Positions 7,464-15,519 of a stretch of DNA of 16,939 nucleotides are shown in pieces. A program made the translations under genes and the position numbers. Below the pieces are notes generated by a model. It had not been told where the DNA came from. It worked only from the letters and a program-made list of their open reading frames with translations, and searched no databases. This stretch comes from a bacterium (lineage in GTDB: Bacteria; Lindowbacteria; 2-12-FULL-62-27). The stretch lies in assembly GCA_016202645.1 (NCBI GenBank), contig JACQOF010000106.1, positions 1-16,939 of the forward strand, written 5' to 3'. How positions within the stretch are numbered: the stretch's first letter is position 1; every line of letters begins with the position of its first letter.

Positions 7464-8081
7464 AAAAATTGCGCTGCTCGATCCCGCAACCGCCACGAGC
7501 AGGGCCGCGGCGCCGATCGTGAGAATCCGCATCCCGCGGTAGAGGTGCTCCAGGACGTCATATTTCGCGGTGATCAGGTGGGCCAGGCCGTGAACCTGAT
7601 ACGACAGTTCCCGGTTGAGCCGGTCATAATCCATCGCCTGAATCTGTTCCCAATAGTCCTCCTTCCGGTGCTTGACGATGTCCAGAAAAAATCGAAGACC
7701 CGCGCCGCCGCGATCTCCTGCCGCCAGATCCGACGAAGCCACGGGGGCCTTCCGCGGGCGCAGGGCGTCTATGGCGAGCAGGAAAAAATAGATGGCGGTG
7801 ATGCCGTACAGAAACATGAACCCCAGACACGACAGCCGGATCGCATCCGGCAGATCCTCAACCGCGCGGTAGACAAACGACCCGCCGATGATGACCGCGG
7901 CGTTGAACGCCGCCAGAATCATCAGCGCGAATCGGGCCTTCCGGTCACCGAACGCGATCAGCACCTGCTCCTCGTCGATGATGTCGATCAGCGCGCGGTA
8001 CCTCTCCCGGGGGCGGATGCGATTGCCCTTCTTTCCCTTTTCCTCCGTCCGGTCTATTTCGTCCTGGTCCTCATCTTCCAT
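7452..8081 (-). CDS. Membrane protein resembling the Pycsar effector TM family (PycTM/DUF5706)
   Basis: 209 residues: a charged, likely cytoplasmic N-terminus (1-40), hydrophobic segments at ~50-72, ~82-104 and ~186-208, and a helical region between. The GDRKA motif at 45-49 before the first membrane segment, the KEDYWEQI stretch near 140-147, and the YQVHGLAHLITAKYDVLEHL helix before the last segment match my memory of the Pycsar effector transmembrane family, whose members damage the membrane on a cyclic-nucleotide signal during phage infection. No pyrimidine cyclase or cyclic-nucleotide-binding domain is visible in or beside it, so it may be a solitary relative with another role. It is the last gene of the minus run, 57 nt after the esterase gene, and has no good Shine-Dalgarno site. 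Membrane location firm; family moderate; defence role speculative. Confidence 0.65.
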   Translation of the reverse strand: MEDEDQDEIDRTEEKGKKGNRIRPRERYRALIDIIDEEQVLIAFGDRKARFALMILAAFNAAVIIGGSFVYRAVEDLPDAIRLSCLGFMFLYGITAIYFFLLAIDALRPRKAPVASSDLAAGDRGGAGLRFFLDIVKHRKEDYWEQIQAMDYDRLNRELSYQVHGLAHLITAKYDVLEHLYRGMRILTIGAAALLVAVAGSSSAIFLFQ

Positions 8082-8138
8082 GGTGAGTGACGGAATATCT
8101 CGCGAGAATACCGGCAGTCAAGGGCGGGGCGGCCCGGG

Positions 8139-9812
8139 TCAATCTCCGTCTGTCACCGGAATATAGACGTCGACCTCCGGCCTTGTCGAATCCGTGAGAT
8201 ACCGCTCATCGTACCATTCGATCCAGTAATCGCCAGGGGTCCAGTCGTGTTTGGGGAGAAACCAGTCGAGTAGATAGCCGTACGTTTCGGGAATCGACGC
8301 CATCGGACCCTGATGGGTGTATTTCAGATAATGGGCGGGCGGCAGGTCGATGCGCTGAAGGTTCCGCTCCGCGGCGGCCATCGTATCCGTCGCGAGAACC
8401 CCGGCCATGTAATCGAAGGTTCCGTCCGTATCCGGTTTGGAGAAGACGCCGATATAGACCGGCCGGCCTGTGTTGTTCTCCGCGGTCGCTGCCTCCCGGT
8501 CCTTGATGAACCGCTCGCGAAATTCCGCCACCGCTTCTTCCCTGTCGCCGCGCGTGAACTCTCCGGATATTCCGACGATTGTCAATGTATCAACGCGCAG
8601 AAATGTTTTGGTGTGCGCGGCACGGTCCGAAAAATACGGCGGGGGCGGCGCCGGAAGCGTATCGACCCACGCCTGCTTGCCGGTTCCGTACTTCCACAAC
8701 ACCGGCATCCACGCGCGCCTCGACCAGGCTTCCTCGTTGTGTTCGGCATCGGGATCGGCGGCCCAGATCAGATCTTTTCCGAGGACAAATCCTTTTCTCT
8801 GGAGAACCTCGAGCATCAAGTCACAGCCGGGTTGGAGACGTTTTTCCAGACCCACCCCGCCGTTATCTATATAGATCTGAACGGGCGGCCACCGGTCCGT
8901 CTTGAGCTGACGCCAGTCAAGCCAGAACGCGGGCGAAAAGCACCCGGCCATCGAAAACGTCTCCGGGTGATGCCAGATGAGGAGAAACGAAGCGAGTCCG
9001 CCCATCGACGAGCCCATGACGCTGGTGTGCTCCCGTTCGGGCTTTGTCCGATAGGTGCGGTCGATAAACGGCTTCAATATTTCCACGATGAATCTCTGAT
9101 AGGCCTTCCCCTGCGGCCCGTCCGAGTATTCCCGGCCCCTGTCCTTTGTGCTCTTGTTCCCGACGACAATGACCTCCCGCATCCGGCCTTCCCGGATGAG
9201 CGCCGTGAGAGTCTCATCGATCTGCCAATCGATCCCGTGCGTGGCCGTCGCCGGATCGAAAATCTGCTGGGCGTCGTGCATGTAGATCACCGGGTATCGT
9301 TTCGCCGTCGCCGTCTCGTATCCCGGCGGAAGCCACACCAGCACGTCCCGCGGCACGATGCCGTCGGCCGCCATGTTCTCGTGAGTGATCACCGTTCCGG
9401 TAATCCCCCCACGCCGTTTGACGACGATCTGGTCCTTCCAATGGGGCACGCGGATGGCCACTTGCGTGTCGCCCGAAACGTCCAGGCGAAAATTGCCGGG
9501 GATGCCGCTGTCGGCATAGATGGCCTCCGCTTCCCATTTGCCTCGCGTGATTTTGTATTCGATCCGCGTTCCAGCCGGAAACAGAAAGTCCCGGGTCCAG
9601 GCGCCGTCGGGTTCCGGCGCGAGAGGGACGGACCCCGGATCCCAGTTTCCCAGCTGTTCATGATCGCCCGTGATGAAAATGGAACCGCCAGCCGGGAGCG
9701 CCGTGTCCGGGACGACTTTGAACGTGACCACCGCATCCTCCGCGAACGCGCCCAGGGTGAGTAGCCAGCCCAGCGCCGTGGCGGCCAAACCACTCGGCGC
9801 GCCATTTCTCAT
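8139..9812 (-). CDS. Secreted CBM20-like / esterase (Fes/EstA-type) / GyrI-like fusion
   Basis: 557 residues. Signal peptide at 1-25 (MRNG, hydrophobic ATALGWLLTL, AFA before EDA). Residues ~28-125 look like a CBM20 starch-binding domain (FITGDHEQLGNWD, IEYKI). Residues ~135-385 are an alpha/beta-hydrolase of the putative esterase family (enterochelin esterase/esterase D): nucleophile Ser269 in GSSMGG, probable Asp316 (YIDNG) and His358 (AEHNE). Residues ~402-557 resemble the AraC effector-binding/GyrI-like fold, ending in WYDERY...PEVDVYIPV. It probably hydrolyses an ester of a sugar, siderophore or similar ligand outside the cytoplasm. ATG 9812 is chosen because it gives a proper signal peptide and overlaps the phosphatase stop (ATGA). 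The frame stays open to 10046, but that extension reads through the 83-bp repeat and the phosphatase. TTG 9830 is a possible alternative start. Confidence 0.85.
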   Translation of the reverse strand: MRNGAPSGLAATALGWLLTLGAFAEDAVVTFKVVPDTALPAGGSIFITGDHEQLGNWDPGSVPLAPEPDGAWTRDFLFPAGTRIEYKITRGKWEAEAIYADSGIPGNFRLDVSGDTQVAIRVPHWKDQIVVKRRGGITGTVITHENMAADGIVPRDVLVWLPPGYETATAKRYPVIYMHDAQQIFDPATATHGIDWQIDETLTALIREGRMREVIVVGNKSTKDRGREYSDGPQGKAYQRFIVEILKPFIDRTYRTKPEREHTSVMGSSMGGLASFLLIWHHPETFSMAGCFSPAFWLDWRQLKTDRWPPVQIYIDNGGVGLEKRLQPGCDLMLEVLQRKGFVLGKDLIWAADPDAEHNEEAWSRRAWMPVLWKYGTGKQAWVDTLPAPPPPYFSDRAAHTKTFLRVDTLTIVGISGEFTRGDREEAVAEFRERFIKDREAATAENNTGRPVYIGVFSKPDTDGTFDYMAGVLATDTMAAAERNLQRIDLPPAHYLKYTHQGPMASIPETYGYLLDWFLPKHDWTPGDYWIEWYDERYLTDSTRPEVDVYIPVTDGD

Positions 9813-10711
9813 CGCATCGCCCGCCCCCAACGCGCAATGGAGAAAATTCCCTCGTGGAATTTTCTGAGACTGAAGCGTTGGGGGCTGGACTTCCCTGTCC
9901 GCCGAACGACTCTCAGGAGGGGTCCATGGACCCGGCCGTTCGACGCGAGGATGGATCGTCCATAGAGCCAATCGTCCCCGTTTCCGAAATCCGAGACGAG
10001 ACCGCCCGCCTCGCGGACGATCAAGCCGCCCGCCGCGACGTCCCACGGGTTGAGGCCTTTTTCATAAAATCCGTCGATGACTCCCTGAGCGACGAAACAC
10101 AAATCGAGCGCGGCCGCGCCGAGCCTCCGGACGCCGTGGCAGTTCATGATGATGTGGTTGAGCATCGGCAGTGTATTTTTCCGAACGCCGGACCGGACGT
10201 CCGCGAAACCGACTTCGATGACGGATTCCGACAACCGCCCGACCTTTGAAACCTTGAGACGCCGGTCTTGGCCGCTAGTCCGGAGAAACGCCCCGGACCC
10301 CTTCCTCGCCCAGTAAATGCCGCCGGCGCACGGGTGCGCAACCGCGCCCCATCGAAGAACGTTCCGGTCGATCCAGGCAACTGAAATTCCAAAAACCGGA
10401 AAGCGGTGGACAAAGTTGACCGTGCCGTCCAGCGGATCGATGATCCACCCGCGAGTCCGGATGGGATCCTTGAGATCGGCCTCCTCGAGGACCCATTCGC
10501 ACCCGGGCGTCAGTTTCCCGAGCCGGGACACCAGGAACTTTTCGAGTTTCTGATCGGTCCGCGTCACCAGATCGCGGAAGCTGGTTTTTGTCCGAAACGC
10601 CGACCGCGGTGTTCTCCGGTAATCGTTCATGGCCATGGCCGCGGCTTCGGAGACAATATGAAGGGCCTTATCCGAAGAAAACGGAATCCCGGAATCCGGT
10701 TTACCCGCCAA
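9809..10711 (-). CDS. Inositol monophosphatase family protein
   Basis: About 300 residues from the proposed TTG. The metal-dependent phosphatase signature is complete: EE at 76-77, IDPLDGTVNF at 91-100, and NPWDVAAGG at 221-229 with the following REAGG. Relatives hydrolyse inositol-1-phosphate, other sugar phosphates or PAP (SuhB, CysQ); the substrate cannot be decided here. The start is uncertain. ATG 10771 would overlap livF by 71 nt, whereas TTG 10711 overlaps by 11 nt, sits 6 nt after agaggg and leaves a normal 14-residue lead to the first helix. The enzyme fold should end near LLRVV (residue 269). The last 31 residues, from RRTGK to the stop, come almost wholly from the 83-bp repeat, so the natural C-terminus appears replaced. 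The stop overlaps the esterase start (ATGA). It is cotranscribed with the liv genes, probably without a direct role in transport. Confidence 0.85.
   Translation of the reverse strand: MAGKPDSGIPFSSDKALHIVSEAAAMAMNDYRRTPRSAFRTKTSFRDLVTRTDQKLEKFLVSRLGKLTPGCEWVLEEADLKDPIRTRGWIIDPLDGTVNFVHRFPVFGISVAWIDRNVLRWGAVAHPCAGGIYWARKGSGAFLRTSGQDRRLKVSKVGRLSESVIEVGFADVRSGVRKNTLPMLNHIIMNCHGVRRLGAAALDLCFVAQGVIDGFYEKGLNPWDVAAGGLIVREAGGLVSDFGNGDDWLYGRSILASNGRVHGPLLRVVRRTGKSSPQRFSLRKFHEGIFSIARWGRAMR
9822..9904 (-). repeat. 83-bp nested-palindrome repeat, copy 1
   Basis: Matches 15511-15593 without gaps, 77 of 83 bases by eye. Inner stem: AGAAAATTCC (9841-9850) with GGAATTTTCT (9856-9865), loop of 5. Outer stem: an 11-bp perfect pair, GCCCCCAACGC (9823-9833) with GCGTTGGGGGC (9875-9885). 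It ends 10 bp before the esterase ATG and encodes nearly all of the last 31 residues of the phosphatase. It could be an RNA leader, a REP/MITE-like element or a protein-binding site. Confidence 0.9.
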
Positions 10712-11408
10712 GATACGCCCTCTGGACTTCCTCGTTGCCCGCCAGTTCAGCGCTCGGGCCCGAGAGGACAATCTCGCCGAGCCGCAGGACGTAGGCGCGC
10801 GAGCTGGCCGCGAGAGCCATCTTCGCGTTTTGTTCCACGAGCAAAATCGAGACGCCCTCCGTCTGAACGCGCCGGAGCAGAGCGAAAACGTCCGATACGA
10901 GTTTGGGCGCGAGGCCCATGGAGGGTTCGTCGAGGAGGAGAAGTTTCGGGCGCGCCATCAGGGCGCGGCCGATTGCGAGCATCTGTTGTTCCCCGCCGGA
11001 CAGCGTGGCCGCCTTCTGGGAGCGGCGCTCGGCCATTCTCGGAAAAAGCGTGAACACCCGGTCCAGATCACCGGAGGACCCGCCGCCCCAGAGGTGCGCC
11101 CCGAGCCGGAGATTTTCCAGAACGGACATTCGTCCAAAGACCCGGCGGTCTTCCGGAACGATCGCCATGCCCGCGCGGATCCGGTCTTCGGGCGCCAGAG
11201 TCTCAACCGGCCGGCCGTCGAACCGCACCGACCCGCCGGAAACGGGAAGGACGCCAATCAGGCATTTGAGAAGCGTGGTTTTTCCGGCGGCGTTCGCGCC
11301 CAGAAGCGTGATCCATTCTCCCGGCGCGACATCGAGCCGTATATCGCGCAGGACCGGCGGCCCACCATACCCGGCCGTGATTCCGGAGACTTCGATAAGC
11401 GGATTCAT
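10701..11408 (-). CDS. livF: Branched-chain amino-acid ABC transporter ATPase LivF
   Basis: 235 residues, the normal LivF length. One of the two nucleotide-binding subunits that power import through the LivH/LivM permease at the inner membrane. Walker A GANAAGKT (37-44), ABC signature LSGGEQQ (136-142), Walker B LLLLDEP (156-162) and the LLVEQNAKMAL switch region with N in place of the usual H, a LivF trait, are all present. The ATG lies 4 nt after the livG stop with no strong Shine-Dalgarno site, so translation is likely coupled. Liv-type systems also carry amides, urea or aromatic compounds, so the substrate is not proven. Confidence 0.93.
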   Translation of the reverse strand: MNPLIEVSGITAGYGGPPVLRDIRLDVAPGEWITLLGANAAGKTTLLKCLIGVLPVSGGSVRFDGRPVETLAPEDRIRAGMAIVPEDRRVFGRMSVLENLRLGAHLWGGGSSGDLDRVFTLFPRMAERRSQKAATLSGGEQQMLAIGRALMARPKLLLLDEPSMGLAPKLVSDVFALLRRVQTEGVSILLVEQNAKMALAASSRAYVLRLGEIVLSGPSAELAGNEEVQRAYLGG

Positions 11409-11412
11409 TTTT

Positions 11413-12192
11413 TCACGGGTTCTCAGATCCCAGATAGGACGCCAGGACTTTCGGATGCGCGCGGATTTCTTCGAAGGACCCCTCCGCCACCTTTTCGCCC
11501 TGGTCCATCGCCATGACGCGATCGGTCACGCCGGCCATGACGGACATGTTGTGTTCGATGAGTAGAACAGTCACCCCGCGGTCCCGGATCCGCCGGATGT
11601 CCTTCATGAGTTTCGCGGCCTCCGTCGCGTTCATGCCCGCCGCCGGTTCATCGAGAAGCATGAGCCGCGGCCGGGCCGCCAGCGCCCTCAGAATTTCGAC
11701 GCGCCGACGGTTGGCATAGGACAGGTTCTTGACGATCTGAAGTTCCATCTCTGCCAGCTCCGGAAAGAAATTCAAAAGCTTCATCGCCTCCGCCGCCGCC
11801 GCACGCTCCTCCGCCCAGAACCGCCGCGTCCGCGCGCAGGCGTCGAAGACGCCCGAGAAGAGGCGCGTGTGCATGCCCACCAGCAGATTCTCGATCACGA
11901 GCATCTGGTCGAAGAGCCGGATATTCTGAAAAGTCCGCGCGATTCCCCGCCGCAGGACTTGATGCGCCGGCAAACCCTGAACCGGCCGGTCTTCAAAGAT
12001 CATATCGCCCTTTTGAGGCTCATATATCCCGCTGATCAAATTAAACAGCGTCGTTTTGCCGGACCCGTTCGGCCCGATGATCCCCGTGATGGACCCTTCC
12101 CCGACATCAAGCGATATTCCGTCCACCGCCCGGACGCCGCCGAAATGTTTGGTCACGCCGCGCAGGGAGAGGACCGGCCGCGCGGAACTCAC
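11413..12192 (-). CDS. livG: Branched-chain amino-acid ABC transporter ATPase LivG
   Basis: 259 residues, typical for LivG, the partner ATPase of LivF. Walker A GPNGSGKT (40-47), Q-loop ARTFQNIRLF (85-94), Walker B LMLLDEPAAGMN (177-188) and a switch His in LLIEHNMSVMAG are seen. The signature region reads LSYANRRRVE (157-166), where most LivG proteins have YGQQRRLE; this local change may be lineage-specific and need not abolish activity. The GTG start overlaps the livM stop as GTGA, so the pair is probably translated together. Confident assignment; substrate inferred from the family only. Confidence 0.93.
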   Translation of the reverse strand: MSSARPVLSLRGVTKHFGGVRAVDGISLDVGEGSITGIIGPNGSGKTTLFNLISGIYEPQKGDMIFEDRPVQGLPAHQVLRRGIARTFQNIRLFDQMLVIENLLVGMHTRLFSGVFDACARTRRFWAEERAAAAEAMKLLNFFPELAEMELQIVKNLSYANRRRVEILRALAARPRLMLLDEPAAGMNATEAAKLMKDIRRIRDRGVTVLLIEHNMSVMAGVTDRVMAMDQGEKVAEGSFEEIRAHPKVLASYLGSENP

Positions 12193-13403
12193 CGGACCGG
12201 TTCCTTTTGAAGTTCCAAGAGCCTGCGTTTCGAAGGAATGAGCCCCTGGGGCCTCCAGATCATGAGCAGGATCATGACCAGCCCGAAGATCAGCATCCGG
12301 TAGTCTCTCAGCATCTGCAATTTTTCCGGAAGCATCACCAGAAGAAACGCCGCGACCATGCTGCCCGCCAGGGATCCCATGCCGCCCATCACAACCATGC
12401 AGACCATGATGACCGATTCGAGAAACGAAAAACTCGTCGGGTCGACAAACCCCTGCAGGGACGCGAAGAACACTCCGGCGACGCCCGCGTAGGCGGCCGC
12501 GATCGCGAACGCCAGGACTTTATATTTGGAAATGTTAATCCCGAACGACCGCGCCGCCAGTTCATCCTCCCGGAAGGCGACCCACGCCCGGCCGATTCGG
12601 CTTTGGTTCAGACGGCGGGCCACGATAACGCCGAGGGCCACGAACATCAGAATCAAGAAATAATACTGCGTCGTCCCGTCAATATGCAGAGGCCCGAGGC
12701 TGAGCGGCTTCATCAGATTCCACGTCCCGATCCGAAACGGACCCACGCCCGATATGCCGATCGGCCCCCGCGTCAGCGTGTCCCAGTTGGTCAGAACGAT
12801 CCGGACGATTTCTCCGAATCCCAGAGTCACGATCGCCAGGTAATCCCCGCGGAGCCTGAGCGTCGGCGCGCCGAGGAGAATCCCGAACAGAGCGGCGAGA
12901 AGCGCCGCGAGCGGGATGAGCGCCCAGATGATATGCGGCATATCCGGAAACCGAGTCGTCAAGATTGCCGCAACGTAGGCGCCGATCCCGTAAAACGCCG
13001 AAAATCCCAGCACGAGCAGGCCCGCAAACCCCACCACGATATTGAGGCCGACCGCAAGCAGTACATAAATCAGGGAGAGCGCTCCGACGTGTATCCAGTA
13101 GGATTTGCCGAGCTGGCCGAGGATGAGCGGGAAGAGCGCCGCGCAAAGAAAAATGGCGGCGCCCACGCGGGCCGGATGAAGCCGCGTGCCCTCTTCGAAT
13201 TCCTCGAAACCGCCGCGCGCCGAAAACATTTTCCATGCAGCCCATACGAGCACACCGAGTCCGACCAGGGCGGCGAGTCCGATCCAGTCTTGCGCGGACT
13301 GAAACCCGCGGATTTCGGGAGTCAGAAGAAAACACAACGTCCACACCAAAACAAAGGCCGGCACACCCCAGAGGACAGCCGAGCCGCTCATCCGGTCGGT
13401 CAT
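12189..13403 (-). CDS. livM: Branched-chain amino-acid ABC transporter permease LivM
   Basis: 404 residues from ATG 13403, which overlaps the livH stop (ATGA). The frame runs open to 13766 inside livH, but that extension is not hydrophobic and is a shadow. An N-terminal pair of membrane segments (~9-60) precedes the core, as in long LivM proteins such as the E. coli one. The core shows GLNIVVGFAGLLVLGFSAFYG, LRGDYLAIVTLGFGEI and LNQSRIGRAWVAFREDELAA, the last matching the cytoplasmic loop that contacts the ATPases. The C-terminal stretch VVMGGMGSLAGSMVAAF is also typical. It forms the inner-membrane channel with LivH. Confidence 0.93.
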   Translation of the reverse strand: MTDRMSGSAVLWGVPAFVLVWTLCFLLTPEIRGFQSAQDWIGLAALVGLGVLVWAAWKMFSARGGFEEFEEGTRLHPARVGAAIFLCAALFPLILGQLGKSYWIHVGALSLIYVLLAVGLNIVVGFAGLLVLGFSAFYGIGAYVAAILTTRFPDMPHIIWALIPLAALLAALFGILLGAPTLRLRGDYLAIVTLGFGEIVRIVLTNWDTLTRGPIGISGVGPFRIGTWNLMKPLSLGPLHIDGTTQYYFLILMFVALGVIVARRLNQSRIGRAWVAFREDELAARSFGINISKYKVLAFAIAAAYAGVAGVFFASLQGFVDPTSFSFLESVIMVCMVVMGGMGSLAGSMVAAFLLVMLPEKLQMLRDYRMLIFGLVMILLMIWRPQGLIPSKRRLLELQKEPVR

Positions 13404-14335
13404 GCCTTTTCCGGGACCTCCTCGCCCAATAGCCCGCTGGGTTTGGCGAGCAGGACCAGAATCAGAATGGCGAACGCCACGGCGTCCTTGTAGTCGAATA
13501 TTTCCGGAATGGAAAACGGCGGCGCCGCCAGAATCGCCGGGATGAGGGATTCCGAGAGACCCAGCACAAACCCGCCCACCATCGCGCCGCGCACGTTTCC
13601 GATCCCGCCCAGCACCGCTGCCGTGAAGGCCTTGATGCCGAGAATAAATCCCATGTCGAACCGGATGACGCCGTAGTAGAGGCCGTTCAAGATGCCTGCC
13701 GCCGCGCCGAGCGCGGAGCCGAGCAGGAACGTCAGGGATACCGTCGTGTTGACGGACACGCCGCACATCCGCGCGGCCTCCGGGTCCTGCGCAACCGACC
13801 GCATCGCGCGGCCGAGTCGTGTCCGGCGAACGAACTGATCGAGGAGCCCGCAGAGGATCAGCGTCACCGCCGCCAGAAACACGTCGAGTTCCCGAACCAC
13901 AAAATCTCCGCGCTGGAACACCGGGCCGGAAAGATACGCCGGAAACGGTTTGGAGTCCCGGCCGAACGCCAGCATCATGGCGTTCATGAGAAAAATACTG
14001 GCGCCCAGCGCGCTGATCAGCGCAGTGAGCCGTTCCGACGCCCGCAGGGGTCTATAGGCAACGCGTTCGAGCGTAACACCCAGCCCGGCCGTCACGACCA
14101 TCGCGGCCAGAAATGCAAGAGGGAGCGCAATCGACGCGCCGGCGAGGGGCGTGCCAACGACGGCCATGAGAACGCCAAGACCCACGAACGCGCCGAAGGT
14201 AACGATTTCGCCGTGCGCGAAGTTGATGAGTTCGATGATCCCGTAGACGAGGGTATACCCGATGGCGATGAGGGCAAACATGCCGCCGAGGGTCAAGCCG
14301 TTCAGAAGATGCTGAAGGAATGCCTCAGCCTGCAT
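13400..14335 (-). CDS. livH: Branched-chain amino-acid ABC transporter permease LivH
   Basis: 311 residues, near the usual size, strongly hydrophobic throughout. The opening LNGLTLGGMFALIAIGYTLV and then IIELINFAHGEIVTFGAF are hallmark LivH sequences; TRLGRAMRSVAQDPEAARMCG is the ATPase-contact loop, and AVLGGIGNVRGAMVGGFVLG a conserved late segment. It pairs with LivM in the inner membrane. A good Shine-Dalgarno site (agggaggg) lies 7 nt before the ATG. Separated from the upstream binding-protein gene by 41 nt. Confidence 0.94.
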   Translation of the reverse strand: MQAEAFLQHLLNGLTLGGMFALIAIGYTLVYGIIELINFAHGEIVTFGAFVGLGVLMAVVGTPLAGASIALPLAFLAAMVVTAGLGVTLERVAYRPLRASERLTALISALGASIFLMNAMMLAFGRDSKPFPAYLSGPVFQRGDFVVRELDVFLAAVTLILCGLLDQFVRRTRLGRAMRSVAQDPEAARMCGVSVNTTVSLTFLLGSALGAAAGILNGLYYGVIRFDMGFILGIKAFTAAVLGGIGNVRGAMVGGFVLGLSESLIPAILAAPPFSIPEIFDYKDAVAFAILILVLLAKPSGLLGEEVPEKA

Positions 14336-14342
14336 GATCCAA

Positions 14343-14350
14343 CCCTCCCT
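14343..14350 (-). promoter_or_regulatory. Shine-Dalgarno of livH (agggaggg)
   Basis: AGGGAGGG on the minus strand lies 7 nt from ATG 14335. The rest of the 41-nt gap holds a GC palindrome (cggccggccg) but no T-run, so I do not call a terminator here. Confidence 0.7.
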
Positions 14351-14376
14351 CGCTCGGCCGGCCGAACGCCGGCGGT

Positions 14377-15519
14377 TTAGAGGGGGGACTCTCCGGTCGC
14401 TTCGATAAACTCAAATTGTTTGTTCTTGATTACATAAAACGAAATGGCGCGATTTTTCGTATCACCCTTCGCATCGAATTCCGTCCGGCCGATCACGCCG
14501 TCATGCTGGAGAGACTTGACTTCCTGAAGAACGGCCGGGCGCGACGGGGTCTCTCCGCGCTTCACGATTCTTTCCAGGGCCGATATGAAAATCCCGGCGA
14601 CGTCGTAGGCGTACGGCCCGAAGTTTTCAACCGGCTTTCCGAACCGTTTTTCGTAGCGGTCGAGGAAAGCTCTCGCCGACGCCATCTGGTCGACCGGTTT
14701 CCCGACGAAACTCACGATCGCGCCTTCCGCCGCGGCCCCGGCCACATCGACAAAATCTTTTCCCTTGATTCCGTCCGGCCCCAAAAACAGCTGGTCCATT
14801 CCGAGTTCCCGCATCTGTTTGACGAGGAGTCCCCCTTCGTCGTAAAGCCCTCCGAAAAACACCGCCTGTGGTTTCCGGCTCCGGATGGTCGTCAAGAGCG
14901 ACCGAAAATCCTTGTCGCCGACCTGGATGCCGTCGAAGGACTGAACCGTGACGCCGGCGGCCGCGGCGGCATCCCGAACGACTTTCGCCAGCCCCTCACC
15001 GTACTGAGTCTTGTCATGGATGATGGCCAGGACGTTGGCGCCTCTCTGCGCGATATACCGGCCCATGGCCTCGCCCTGAACCTGATCCGTCGTGACGATG
15101 CGATGGATTTCGGGAAATCCCTGCAGGGTAATTTCCGGATTGGTCGCCGCGGGCGTGATGGCCGTCACGGCGTTTTCGTGGTAGACGCGGGACGCCGGCA
15201 GAAAACAGCCGCTGTTGAAATGCGCAACGATGCCCAGCACCGCCGGATTGGAAGAAAGATCCTTGGCCGCGCTCACAGCCTGCTTGGGATCGGACACATC
15301 GTCGCGGGCCAGGATATCGAGAGTATAAGGCGCCAGTCTGCCCGACGCATTCGCCACTTCGACAGCCAACTGGACCGCCTGATACGCCTCACTCCCGGCG
15401 GACGCCGCCGGCCCCGTGATGGGAAGAACCGTTCCAATGGTGAGAGTCTGTCTTGCCGAACCGCCGCATCCTGAAAACACGACAACCGCAAGACCGACGG
15501 CAACCCAACTCGCCCCCAA
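14377..15519 (-). CDS. Liv-type ABC transporter substrate-binding lipoprotein (LivJ/LivK family)
   Basis: About 380 residues. A hydrophobic run followed by VFSGC (Cys18 from TTG) looks like a lipoprotein signal with lipidated Cys, placing the protein in the periplasm. The mature part is a Leu/Ile/Val-binding type periplasmic domain (Peripla_BP_6 style): IGTVLPITGPAASAG, the DDVSDPKQAVSAAKDL segment, AHFNSGCFLPAS, TTDQVQGEAMGRYIAQ, DKTQYGEGLAKV, and GPYAYDVAGIFISAL. It delivers substrate to LivHMGF encoded just downstream. The start is unresolved. TTG 15519 lies in the last codons of the 83-bp repeat but has no Lys/Arg before the hydrophobic core, and its only AGGAGG is 19 nt away. ATG 15603 or 15609 would translate the whole repeat as an N-terminal lead but lacks a Shine-Dalgarno site. 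Function certain at family level; start low confidence. Confidence 0.88.
   Translation of the reverse strand: MGASWVAVGLAVVVFSGCGGSARQTLTIGTVLPITGPAASAGSEAYQAVQLAVEVANASGRLAPYTLDILARDDVSDPKQAVSAAKDLSSNPAVLGIVAHFNSGCFLPASRVYHENAVTAITPAATNPEITLQGFPEIHRIVTTDQVQGEAMGRYIAQRGANVLAIIHDKTQYGEGLAKVVRDAAAAAGVTVQSFDGIQVGDKDFRSLLTTIRSRKPQAVFFGGLYDEGGLLVKQMRELGMDQLFLGPDGIKGKDFVDVAGAAAEGAIVSFVGKPVDQMASARAFLDRYEKRFGKPVENFGPYAYDVAGIFISALERIVKRGETPSRPAVLQEVKSLQHDGVIGRTEFDAKGDTKNRAISFYVIKNKQFEFIEATGESPL

Noticed and set aside
8313-9764. Plus-strand open frame of 483 codons opposite the esterase gene
   Set aside because: Antisense to a gene with a full catalytic triad and signal peptide; its own translation shows no domain pattern.
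10406-11053. Plus-strand open frame of 215 codons opposite the phosphatase and livF genes
   Set aside because: Low-complexity Arg/Pro-rich translation, antisense to two well-recognised genes; a high-GC shadow.
12207-13493. Plus-strand open frame of 428 codons opposite livM
   Set aside because: His/Arg/Glu-rich composition is what the reverse complement of a membrane-protein gene gives.
13404-13766. Upstream extension of the livM frame
   Set aside because: Arg/Gly-rich, lies inside livH in another frame; ATG 13403 with the ATGA overlap is the natural start.
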